A DNA stretch of 13,754 nucleotides from Deltaproteobacteria bacterium. GTDB lineage: Bacteria; Desulfobacterota; Desulfobacteria; Desulfobacterales; JAFDFH01. Under the pieces are notes generated by a model. That model worked only from the letters and a program-made list of their open reading frames with translations, made no database searches and was not told the origin of the DNA. Position numbers and translations under genes: made by a program. Shown piece by piece: positions 1 through 5,997 of this stretch; position 1 is the first letter of the stretch; each line of letters opens with the position of its first letter. The stretch is from the NCBI GenBank assembly GCA_019309945.1, contig JAFDFH010000038.1, positions 1-13,754 on the forward strand, read 5' to 3'.

Positions 1-290
1 ATCTTCAAACGATTCCGGATGATGTCCGGATTCTGGCGGGCATTTTCTATTTCTTTATCTGACATTTGGGCAACCTTCACGGGATCAAAGCCATAGAACA
101 CCTGTCTAAACGCTTCTCGTTTGTTGAGTACCGTTTTCCATGAAAGTCCTGCCTGAAAGGCATCAAGCACTATGAATTCAAACCATATTAAATCATCATG
201 TACGGGAACGCCCCATTCTTCATCGTGGTATCGAATCATCATTTCATCACTACCAGGCCAGGCGCAGCTGAGTTTGTTATCATTTGTCAT
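1..290 (-). CDS. tag: DNA-3-methyladenine glycosylase I, N-terminal part (runs off window)
   Basis: The reverse strand is open from an ATG at 290 to the window edge, giving 96 residues of a Tag-family base-excision glycosylase that removes 3-methyladenine from alkylated DNA. Recognisable Tag signatures in order are SCAWPG (zinc-binding Cys, C9), IRYHDEEWGVP (19-29), FQAGLSW (45-51), TVLNKRE and FDPVKVAQM. The C-terminal half, with the remaining zinc ligands, lies outside the window. At the position of the catalytic Glu of E. coli Tag (E38, in LEGQQAGLSW) this protein has Asp43 (LDAFQAGLSW), which I believe is a natural subfamily variant. An AAGGATC stretch just upstream of the ATG can serve as ribosome binding site. 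The gene diverges from the toxin-antitoxin locus and appears functionally unrelated to it. Confidence 0.9.
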   Translation of the reverse strand, partial: MTNDNKLSCAWPGSDEMMIRYHDEEWGVPVHDDLIWFEFIVLDAFQAGLSWKTVLNKREAFRQVFYGFDPVKVAQMSDKEIENARQNPDIIRNRLK

Positions 291-610
291 AAAAATAGAT
301 CCTTACAAGTGCTTAATGATTTAAATCTAAAAACCAACTAAAAGTGTCCCATTTTGTTTAAAAGTGCAATGCTATCTAATCAATAAATCCTAACTATACA
401 TATTGTCAAACCATCTTCGTCATTAAAAATCTTTTCATGGTTATCGACTTTTTGTCCCAACACTCCCAGATATTTAAGAAGCGATTTTTATCCCTCCTTT
501 TATTTCCCCTTATCTTTAGCAAATAAACACTTCAGAATAGGTTTCTCTTGAAAAAATCCGAAAATGGATCTATATATAAGCGCAATTCTCTAATTTTTAT
601 AAAAAATAAC
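291..610. other. AT-rich intergenic region, no gene seen
   Basis: This stretch separates the divergent tag gene from the toxin-antitoxin promoter. I see no reading frame of plausible coding character, no RNA gene and no clear hairpin terminator in it. It should hold the tag promoter, but I could not single out one site. Confidence 0.5.
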
Positions 611-639
611 TTGACGAAGTTATCACCAGGTGATATTTT
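611..639 (+). promoter_or_regulatory. Promoter of the toxin-antitoxin operon
   Basis: TTGACG (611-616) and TATTTT (634-639) are separated by 17 bases, a good sigma70-type arrangement. The expected transcription start, about 7 bases after the -10, is around 646, only a few bases before the toxin ATG at 649. No Shine-Dalgarno sequence fits in that space, so the toxin message would be leaderless or nearly so. This is a prediction from consensus matching only. Confidence 0.6.
621..635. promoter_or_regulatory. Perfect palindrome in the promoter spacer, probable operator
   Basis: TATCACC-A-GGTGATA is a perfect 7+1+7 dyad lying between the -35 and -10 boxes and touching the -10. That position suits a repressor which blocks RNA polymerase. 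Autoregulation by the winged-helix antitoxin encoded at 1217-1609 is the natural inference. A second perfect dyad, ATAACTT-GACG-AAGTTAT (606-623), overlaps the -35 box. Confidence 0.55.
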
Positions 640-668
640 ATATTCAAAATGAAAAAAGCGAAATACGC

Positions 669-671
669 TAA
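669..671. repeat. Target-site duplication TAA (left copy)
   Basis: TAA directly precedes the GGG terminus of the palindromic element. The same triplet follows the other end at 851-853. A TAA duplication fits the TNA targets described for some IS5-family groups, which is an inference about the mobilising enzyme. Confidence 0.7.
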
Positions 672-850
672 GGGCTCGCGCAAAAATAACTTCACATTTT
701 CACATCTCAGCTTCAGCCCATCTTTGGCTGATGCTTCACTCGCAAAATCCGCGAAATAGCTCGCTATTCATGTGGTTTTGCTCTCTCGGATCAGCCAAAC
801 CTGAACCAAATCTGTGCGCCAATTCTGCGAAGTTATTTTTGCGCGAACCC
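672..850. mobile_element. 179-bp palindromic MITE inserted in the toxin gene
   Basis: The ends are 22-bp terminal inverted repeats with one mismatch: left GGGCTCGCGCAAAAATAACT plus TC, right (reverse complement) GGGTTCGCGCAAAAATAACT plus TC. The interior continues the palindrome imperfectly: TTTGGCTGAT (723-732) pairs with ATCAGCCAAA (790-799), and the centre AATAGC-TC-GCTATT forms the tip. The whole unit can fold into one long hairpin. No open frame for a transposase exists, so it must be moved in trans. TAA flanks both sides, and deletion of the element plus one TAA restores the toxin frame exactly, which defines both ends independently. The element introduces an in-frame stop at 757. Confidence 0.85.
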
Positions 851-853
851 TAA
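851..853. repeat. Target-site duplication TAA (right copy)
   Basis: This is the second copy of the TAA that flanks the palindromic element. It is followed by AGAGGAT, the continuation of the toxin coding sequence. Confidence 0.7.
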
Positions 854-1216
854 AGAGGATGAAACTCTACAAGCCCTGTTAAATATGGATGGTTTTGAGC
901 ATACAGGGGATGACAAATTTCGAATTGAAATCAATGCGCATAAAGTAAGGCCGACTCCATATAGACCCTATGGAGTAAAGTATCGTTTAGTATTACTTGC
1001 ATCCTAATGGTACAAGGATTGTCGGTTACGACAATGCGCATAGACACAAGATCAAAACAAAAAGAAAAAAATATGGCGCTCGAAGGATAACATGGGATCA
1101 CAAACATAACGTGGAGGAAATTAGTATTTACGAGTTCGAATCTGCCAGCCAACTGTTAACTGATTTTTGGAAAGATGTCCTTAAAATGACAACAATTTGT
1201 TAAGGTGGTGATATAA

Positions 1217-1609
1217 ATGAAGAAAAAATCGATAAAATGCGGTATTATATCTCGCAAAGAATTTATGGAGATGACCATCGCTATTGCTAAGGGTGAATAT
1301 AAGCCCAAAAGGGGTATGCCCAAGGTTTGGTTTGAATCTTTACAAACAATGGCTCAAGTTCTCAGTAATGAAAATCAGAAGTTGCTTGATACTATCATCA
1401 AACAAAAACCCGAATCTATAAAAGATTTAGCAGATTTAACAGGCAGAGAAAAAAGCAATGTGTCTCGAACGTTAAAAAAGATGCGTCAATATGGGATAGT
1501 TGGTTTTAAAGTGAGTAATGGAGCGAAAAAACCCATTGTCAATTATACAGACTTTAAACTCGAATTTGGTCTGAATACATACCCTGCGTTTCTGCTGGAT
1601 GATCAATAA
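1217..1609 (+). CDS. Winged-helix antitoxin/repressor (TumA-like, HVO_A0114 family)
   Basis: This 130-aa protein resembles the HVO_A0114-type putative DNA-binding proteins that accompany TumE-type toxins. After an N-terminal segment (1-40) comes PKVWFESLQTMAQVLSNENQ (35-54), then a MarR-like winged helix: QKPESIKDLADLTGRE as helix 2-turn, KSNVSRTLKKMRQYGIV as recognition helix, and the wing around GFKVSNGAKKPIVNY. The start at 1217 is supported by an AAGGTGGTG ribosome binding site about 8 bases upstream. The gene follows the toxin stop by 13 bp, so the two form an operon under the promoter at 611-639. It probably neutralises the toxin and represses the operon through the palindrome at 621-635. 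The antitoxin is intact although its toxin is broken; after the MITE insertion it may depend on read-through of the hairpin for expression. Confidence 0.75.
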   Translation: MKKKSIKCGIISRKEFMEMTIAIAKGEYKPKRGMPKVWFESLQTMAQVLSNENQKLLDTIIKQKPESIKDLADLTGREKSNVSRTLKKMRQYGIVGFKVSNGAKKPIVNYTDFKLEFGLNTYPAFLLDDQ

Positions 1610-1643
1610 AATTGTGATTTAAAACTTTGCAAAAGATAGTTAG

Positions 1644-2198
1644 TTCCTGTACGAAAAGGGCGAAGTCTATGAGCGCAACGCCGTCGTCTATCCCTTTCAC
1701 AAGCAAGTACAGCATTCCGCCTGCTTAAAGCCTTTGGATGACGGCAAGGAATCAGAGGACAATATATTTTCAACTGAGATTGAAAGCCCGTTCAGGAATT
1801 TTTCACCCAGGCTGAAAACCACAGGAGTATTTATTCATAGGTTTTTTTAACACGAAAATTATAAAGACATTGCTCAGATGTTTGGAATCTCCGAGTCAGG
1901 CGCACGTGTTCTCTACAGCAATGCAGTTCAAAAGATTCTGGATAATTTAGAAATCCTTGATAATGACGGGCGCAAGGATATTGCAGATAAGCATTATAAG
2001 AAAGTTTACCGAGAAAAGAGCGACCACCTGCCAAAAAACCAGAAATGGTACCTCATGGCTAATGTATTCGGCCTGACACCGAAGGAAATCGCTGAGCTTG
2101 ACGGCAAGACAACGAATAAAAATGTCAGCAGCGCGATTTTCAGATTTGCCGAACGTGATAAGGCTGGGAATATAAATTTAATTGAGGTCATACCGTAA
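1644..2198 (+). pseudogene. Sigma region 4-like helix-turn-helix gene, 5'-truncated, with in-frame stop
   Basis: One frame is open from just after TAG 1641-1643 to TAA 2196-2198 apart from a single TAA at 1848-1850 following a run of seven T. The part before the stop reads from FLYEKGEVYERNAVV to TTGVFIHRFF. After it comes HENYKDIAQMFGISESGARV, a helix-turn-helix like sigma70 region 4 of phage or ECF-type factors, and a second HTH-like segment, GLTPKEIAELDGKTTNKNVS. No start codon with a ribosome binding site is found upstream of 1644, so the 5' end seems to be missing as well. Initiation at the internal ATG (1878) would give 106 aa, but no Shine-Dalgarno supports it. I do not recognise the exact family. 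Confidence 0.5.
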
Positions 2199-2213
2199 AT
2201 CCCTTGGTCATTT

Positions 2214-2274
2214 TGAATATATATGTTATTTAAACATTATGAAAATATTTATGAATTCCGTACAATATATATTC
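2214..2274. promoter_or_regulatory. AT-rich region upstream of the R-M operon with inverted repeat
   Basis: GAATATATAT (2216-2225) and its complement ATATATATTC (2265-2274) form a perfect 10-bp inverted repeat 39 bases apart. TACAAT at 2261-2266 is a fair -10 box but has no good -35. The region probably carries the restriction-modification promoter. The base composition makes chance dyads likely, so support is weak. Confidence 0.3.
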
Positions 2275-2309
2275 GCTGGATGAAAATATAAAAACGAGGC
2301 TGTTCAAAA

Positions 2310-3599
2310 ATGAATGTTCAAACAAGTCACAAGATTATCAGAGGTGATAGTCGATGTATGATAGAATTACAGGATAAATCTGTTCATCTTGTAATTACAT
2401 CACCTCCATATTGGCAATTGAAAGATTATGGAACAAATGAACAAATTGGCTTTAATGACAGCTACGAAAATTATATTAACAACTTAAATCTTGTTTGGAA
2501 AGAATGCTATCGCATTCTCAATAATGGTTGCAGACTGTGTATAAATATCGGAGATCAATTTGCTCGTTCGGTTTATTATGGAAGGTATAAAGTTATTCCA
2601 ATAAGAACAGAAATAATCAAATTTTGCGAAAGTATTGGTTTTGATTATATGGGCGCTATAATTTGGCAGAAAAAAACAACAACTAACACTACTGGGGGTG
2701 CCAGTATAATGGGAAGTTTTCCTTTCCCACGCAATGGTATTCTATCTATTGATTATGAATTTATTTTATTGTTTAAAAAACTTGGCACTCCAAAAAAACC
2801 TGACAAAAAAACCAAGGAACTGTCAAGGATGACAAAAGAAGAATGGAAGGAATATTTCTCAGGCCATTGGAATTTTGGCGGCGTAAAGCAAGATGGTCAC
2901 ATTGCAATGTTCCCTGAAGAACTTCCAAAAAGATTAATTAAGATGTTTTCATTTGTCGGAGATAAAATTCTTGATCCATTTCTTGGAAGCGGGACAACCT
3001 CGCTTGCTGCCAAAAATCTCGACCGAAGTTCAGTGGGTTATGAAATTAATCATGAATTTATTCCTTATATCAAACAAAAATTACATGTAAACCAACCGGG
3101 GCTATTTGGACCCAAATATGAATTTATCGAACAGGGGAGAATTGATGTTGATTTTAACAAAGCGATCTACAAGCTACCATATGTTTTTAAAGATTTTCAT
3201 GCTTTTGACAAAAAGATTGATCCTAAGAAGTTGCAGTTTGGTTCAAAGATAGATAAAAATGCTCCGAATAGAGAAGAATATTATTCTGTTCAAGAGATTA
3301 TCAGCCCAGAACTTATCAAGTTGAGCAATGGCTTGACGGTTCGCTTAATTGGCATAAAGGAGGATGTAACAACAAACGGAGAAGCTATCGAATTCCTGAA
3401 AATAAAAACAAAAAACCAAAAAGTATATATGAAATTCGATAAGATAAAATATGATGAAGACAACACTCTGTTTTGTTATTTATACCTTAAAAACAAAACA
3501 TTTTTGAATGCCCACTTGATGAAAAGAGGCCTTGCCTTTGTTGATGAGCAGGGAGAATATAAACACAAAAATAAATTTTTGAATTTGAGGAAATCATGA
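2310..3599 (+). CDS. Beta-class DNA methyltransferase (probably N4-cytosine) with C-terminal SNase-like domain
   Basis: Residues 1-260 form an S-adenosylmethionine-dependent DNA amino-methyltransferase. The catalytic motif IV TSPPYW (30-35) precedes the AdoMet-binding motif I DPFLGSGTT (222-230) and GYEIN, the order of the beta class. SPPYW is typical of N4-cytosine enzymes. A linker rich in Lys and Asp follows. Residues about 326-429 then resemble staphylococcal nuclease: NGLTVRLIGI, the strand-helix EAIEFLK, KVYMKFD, then CYLYLKNKTFLNAHLMKRGL and a final Tyr-Lys-helix. The nuclease Asp and Arg active-site positions (DGDT and the second catalytic Arg) are not visible, so this domain is probably a non-catalytic OB-fold used for DNA contact or specificity. 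The gene overlaps the nuclease gene by ATGA (3596-3599). It should protect host DNA from that nuclease. Confidence 0.88.
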   Translation: MNVQTSHKIIRGDSRCMIELQDKSVHLVITSPPYWQLKDYGTNEQIGFNDSYENYINNLNLVWKECYRILNNGCRLCINIGDQFARSVYYGRYKVIPIRTEIIKFCESIGFDYMGAIIWQKKTTTNTTGGASIMGSFPFPRNGILSIDYEFILLFKKLGTPKKPDKKTKELSRMTKEEWKEYFSGHWNFGGVKQDGHIAMFPEELPKRLIKMFSFVGDKILDPFLGSGTTSLAAKNLDRSSVGYEINHEFIPYIKQKLHVNQPGLFGPKYEFIEQGRIDVDFNKAIYKLPYVFKDFHAFDKKIDPKKLQFGSKIDKNAPNREEYYSVQEIISPELIKLSNGLTVRLIGIKEDVTTNGEAIEFLKIKTKNQKVYMKFDKIKYDEDNTLFCYLYLKNKTFLNAHLMKRGLAFVDEQGEYKHKNKFLNLRKS

Positions 3600-4300
3600 A
3601 TAAAGAATGGATTATCGGCTCTGAAAGGCGTAATTTGAAATTCAAGAGGGAAACTCTATTAAACTACGGAATGAACAGGTGGGGTTTGAACAAGGCATAC
3701 AGTGTAGGACCAACATCTGAATTGATAAGAGCTTGTGCTCCAAAGACTTTTGAAGAATGGGATGACTTCTATTTCAATAATGCAAAACAAAAGAAGAAAG
3801 GTGGCATCAGAATTACAAGAGACTACATAACTGGTTTGGGTCAGACTCTATATATAAAGATTTCCGAGGTTGTTCAAAACGAGTTAGAATCAATCACTGA
3901 GGATGAATGTATTGATTACGCTTATAATTTGGTTCTCAATAGAACTTACGAAGGATATAAGGCAGAGATTGATACTATTTATGGTCAGCTTGAACCAATT
4001 GTCAATTGCAAGATAGAACCAGCACCAGATGAATGGGATAGAACATATGGGGTTGATTTTTATATAAAAGTGAATGGTAGTTATATAGGAATCCAGATTA
4101 AACCAATTTCTTCCGGGCAGTCTATCAATCAGTATCACTGGGTAGAAATGCATCGAAAAAATCATAAGCGATTTAAAAATGAGTTTGGGGGCAATGTGTT
4201 TTTCATTTATTCTGTCAAAGGTTCAGGGAAAAAGAAAAGAATTTACAATACAGATGTGATTGACAAAATCATTAAAGAAATAGACCGATTAAGACACTAA
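3596..4300 (+). CDS. MjaI-like type II restriction endonuclease
   Basis: This 234-aa protein overlaps the methyltransferase stop by 4 bp, the usual translational coupling of an R-M pair. The region GVDFYIKVNGSYIGIQIKP (152-170) has the pattern D154-x12-Q167-I-K169, which fits a PD-(D/E)XK core with Gln in place of the second acid. Acidic residues upstream, around YEGYKAEID, could supply the remaining metal ligand. The N-terminal part (RWGLNKAYSVGPTSELI) and overall size resemble the MjaI family, whose founder cuts CTAG and pairs with an N4-cytosine methyltransferase. CTAG specificity here is therefore an inference. The C-terminus is basic and rich in Lys/Arg. The gene appears intact. No controller protein gene is visible. 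Confidence 0.7.
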   Translation: MNKEWIIGSERRNLKFKRETLLNYGMNRWGLNKAYSVGPTSELIRACAPKTFEEWDDFYFNNAKQKKKGGIRITRDYITGLGQTLYIKISEVVQNELESITEDECIDYAYNLVLNRTYEGYKAEIDTIYGQLEPIVNCKIEPAPDEWDRTYGVDFYIKVNGSYIGIQIKPISSGQSINQYHWVEMHRKNHKRFKNEFGGNVFFIYSVKGSGKKKRIYNTDVIDKIIKEIDRLRH

Positions 4301-4417
4301 AAATAGTATCAAGGCGCTGCACCTGCCCGCTATTCCACTGCGCTCACATGTTTCTGCTATTAAACCACAGCTTCTGACAAGTCTCAAATTATTTCTATAC
4401 CATTAAGATATCTCATC

Positions 4418-4448
4418 AAGGCAGGGTCAGCAATGACTCTGCCTTTTT
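4418..4448 (+). terminator. Rho-independent terminator after the R-M operon
   Basis: AAGGCAGGGTCA, loop GCAA, TGACTCTGCCTT forms a 12-bp stem (one G-T pair) whose 3' side runs into TTTTT. It lies about 120 bp after the nuclease stop and is the first strong hairpin downstream of it. Confidence 0.75.
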
Positions 4449-4540
4449 AATTGCTTTGCCCAAGAAATCCCGCCTTGATTCAGTTAGGGAACGGCGGAGA
4501 AAACACCGGACTAAGAAAATTGAAAGGGAAAGAGCCTGTG

Positions 4541-4630
4541 ACCGGGCCACAATTTGGTCAAGGTCTTATAGGTCTAATCGGACCACAGGGACCACAGGGG
4601 TTTAGGGTCCAGAAGGCGATAAGGGTAACC
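4541..4630 (+). pseudogene. Remnant of a collagen-like (Gly-X-Y) coding sequence
   Basis: One frame gives GLIGLIGPQGPQG (about 4562-4600). A shift of frame within TTTAGGG then gives GPEGDKG (4606-4626). Together these are Gly-X-Y triplets as in bacterial or phage collagen-like repeats, for example tail fibres. A 64-codon frame through this segment exists (4451-4645) but departs from the repeat pattern at the shift. No start with ribosome binding site or flanking domains can be recognised. It is most likely debris, and chance cannot be excluded. Confidence 0.3.
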
Positions 4631-4789
4631 ATCTGCCGAAGATAAAATACTCATCCCTTTATACCCCCGAACCTCGATAATTTCGCCGAGTTTAACCAAA
4701 GGTTCCACTCCATCTCACCCCTTGCCGACACCCTTTATTCCCTTGAACGGATTCATCGCCTTGGCCATCGTTACGGTGTCCAGAAATAA

Positions 4790-4819
4790 AAAAGGAGTAT
4801 GGTTTCCCATACTCCTTTT
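4790..4819 (-). terminator. Terminator of the former ssrA (tmRNA) gene
   Basis: Read on the minus strand, AAAAGGAGTATGG, loop GAAA, CCATACTCCTTTT is followed by TTATTT. This is a perfect 13-bp stem with a GNRA tetraloop and a T tail. It begins 37 bases after the CCA end of the ssrA fragment, so it is best read as the native terminator left behind when the gene body was displaced. Confidence 0.8.
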
Positions 4820-4855
4820 AGAGGTACAATATTGACCTATAAACCCTTGAAATCA

Positions 4856-4882
4856 TGGTGGAGGCGGCGGGAGTCGAATCCC
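4856..4882 (-). repeat. Attachment-site scar: 3' end of ssrA (tmRNA)
   Basis: The minus strand reads GGGATTCGACTCCCGCCGCC followed by TCCACCA. That is the T-loop, acceptor 3' strand and encoded CCA of a tmRNA gene, a well-known integration target of tyrosine-recombinase elements. The 5' T-stem strand and the rest of tmRNA are absent: the bases beyond 4882 (TTTTTTGCATT on the minus strand) do not pair correctly. The fragment is therefore an att core, not a functional gene. Because host-type flank with a terminator lies on the 3' side, the integrated DNA should be on the higher-coordinate side. Confidence 0.72.
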
Positions 4883-4902
4883 AAAAAATGCAATTATCAC
4901 AG

Positions 4903-5014
4903 GTGATTAACAGTGACAAACGATGATATAAAATGATAAAATAAAAAGCTTTTTCATCACCAACTCTTCCGGCCATGATGTCATCGCTTATCATTCAAAA
5001 TCACTGCTAATCAC
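4903..5014. repeat. Inverted repeat next to the ssrA att scar
   Basis: GTGATTAACAGTGA (4903-4916) and TCACTGCTAATCAC (5001-5014) are inverted copies matching at 13 of 14 positions. They lie 20-130 bases from the att core, on the integrated side. They could be arm-type binding sites for an integrase or excisionase. No integrase gene is present in the window. Confidence 0.4.
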
Positions 5015-5275
5015 AAAAAATAGGCACAATTTTAGACACAATTTGACTATCCTGCTTAATCCACCAAAAAATCTCGTCTAACGTTCCAAATTCGATTTTT
5101 GGGTTTCTTATGATAACGATAACGGTATGAAAAATAAAGGCTGGGGGCATGTTGTTGACTTGCCCAATAAGTCATTAAAGCTCATTCCTATTGTTTCTAA
5201 ATTACAGGTGAGGGAAGTGACTGTCTTAAAGAAAAGCCTTTAAGTTAAAATCTGGACCAAATCGTGTACAAAAAC

Positions 5276-5294
5276 CGCATAAAATCGCATATCA
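5276..5294. repeat. CGCATA repeats, left set (possible integrase arm sites)
   Basis: Two copies of CGCATA (CCGCATAA and TCGCATAT) lie about 50-70 bases to the left of the tRNA-Leu att scar. A second, denser set lies on its other side. Confidence 0.4.
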
Positions 5295-5298
5295 TAAA

Positions 5299-5329
5299 AA
5301 ACGGTTTCAATAACTTACTGAACCCGTTT
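5299..5329 (-). terminator. Terminator of the former tRNA-Leu-like gene
   Basis: On the minus strand AAACGGGTTC and GAAACCGTTT form an imperfect stem with an 11-base loop, followed by TTTTATG. It starts 15 bases past the CCA of the tRNA fragment at 5344-5364, the same arrangement as at the ssrA scar. Confidence 0.5.
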
Positions 5330-5343
5330 AAAAAATATGCATT

Positions 5344-5364
5344 TGGTGCCGAAGGCCGGAGTTG
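5344..5364 (-). repeat. Attachment-site scar: 3' end of a tRNA-Leu-like gene
   Basis: The minus strand reads CAACTCCGGCCTTCGGCACC followed by A, matching the 3' T-arm, acceptor strand and CCA common in bacterial tRNA-Leu genes. Upstream bases (GTTTTG) do not continue the T-arm and no tRNA body folds there. It is therefore a second att core in the same orientation as the ssrA scar, about 490 bp away. The short length of the match keeps this below certainty. Confidence 0.6.
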
Positions 5365-5449
5365 CAAAACAAGCTGTATTATCAATAAGTTGTTGCATAG
5401 CAAGTTAGTTTTTGTAACATTAAATGAGTTTTAGTACCGCCTTGGCCGC

Positions 5450-5475
5450 ATAATCGCATAATTATCGCATATAAA
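5450..5475. repeat. CGCATA repeats, right set (possible integrase arm sites)
   Basis: Three copies of CGCATA follow one another about every 10-12 bases (CCGCATAAT, TCGCATAAT, TCGCATATA), close to one helical turn. With the two copies at 5276-5294 they bracket the tRNA-Leu scar, as arm sites bracket a tyrosine-integrase core. Confidence 0.45.
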
Positions 5476-5479
5476 AAAG

Positions 5480-5990
5480 CTATAAAACCGCTTTACGTAA
5501 TTTTCGATATGGTACCTTGAAGTGATAATTACATACCGAAATCATAACCATTGGTGATTTGGTTTAAATGCTTGATTTAAGGCAGAAAAACCAGGAAAAA
5601 ATCAAGCTAATATCCTCCACCTTTTAGTGGCAACACTCCCCGTATGTCGATCCAAGCCGGTTTTTAAAATAGCTTTCCTAAACAAAATCTCAAGCATCAC
5701 AGTTTCAGATATTCGAAGTTTAGTATAACCGGTGGTAAACTTTTCCCATAGCGCTCGATTTTGGAAAGCTGGTAAGATCTTTTGGAATTTGCAAGGGGCA
5801 GAGTATCTTTTCCGTATCAATAAATTTGTGCGGAACCTTTTTGAAGTTTAAAGAGCTTTTCTTGGTCCTGGGGCATGAATTAGCAAAAATCCAATCCACC
5901 ACGTACGAGAAAAATCTTTGAGACCTGTATAATATATAGGTGGTTGATCAAAGGATTAACTGGATTGTTTTCAAGGTCAGATCAAATTCT
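5480..5990. other. Intergenic region without recognisable gene
   Basis: Two overlapping minus-strand frames, 5602-5820 (72 codons) and 5720-5902 (60 codons), lie here. Neither has a ribosome binding site or a motif I recognise. They could be decayed pieces of one mobile-element gene, since one frame (ending FPKSSAMGKVYHRLY) stops where the other continues (TKLRISETVMLEILFRKA). I do not assign a function. Confidence 0.35.
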
Positions 5991-5997
5991 AACCCAA

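Larger units (their letters stand above)
649..1203 (+). pseudogene. TumE-like (DUF6516) toxin gene, split by a MITE and frameshifted
   Basis: The reading frame begins at ATG 649 (MKKAKYA) and is interrupted at 671 by the palindromic element at 672-850. Removing the element and one TAA copy joins GCT AA to A GAG GAT and restores an open frame (MKKAKYAKEDETLQALLNMD). That frame continues to PYRPYGVKYRLVLL, hits a stop at 1005, and carries on in the +1 frame as HPNGTRIVGYDNAH to TAA at 1201-1203. Dropping the G at 999 repairs it (CTT CAT CCT). The repaired protein is about 123 aa and ends in YGARRITWDHKH and YEFESASQLLTDFW, motifs I associate with the TumE family of putative toxins. The gene lies 13 bp before a matching antitoxin. 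Two independent lesions mean no toxin is expected. The family assignment is from memory of motifs, not a search. Confidence 0.75.

Noticed and set aside
997..1203. Stand-alone 68-codon gene starting at TTG 997
   Set aside because: Its sequence is the C-terminal half of the toxin family and continues from the upstream frame after a one-base shift. There is no ribosome binding site before the TTG.
4451..4645. 64-codon + strand frame
   Set aside because: No ribosome binding site, no start of family type, and the repeat pattern changes frame within it. It is treated only as a possible collagen-like remnant.
4856..4882. Functional tRNA or tmRNA gene
   Set aside because: Only the 3' T-loop and acceptor strand are present. 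The 5' T-stem and all other arms are missing.
5012..5152. 47-codon minus-strand frame ending next to the ssrA scar, considered as an integrase tail
   Set aside because: It has no tyrosine-recombinase motif (no R-H-R-Y residues in context) and no ribosome binding site.
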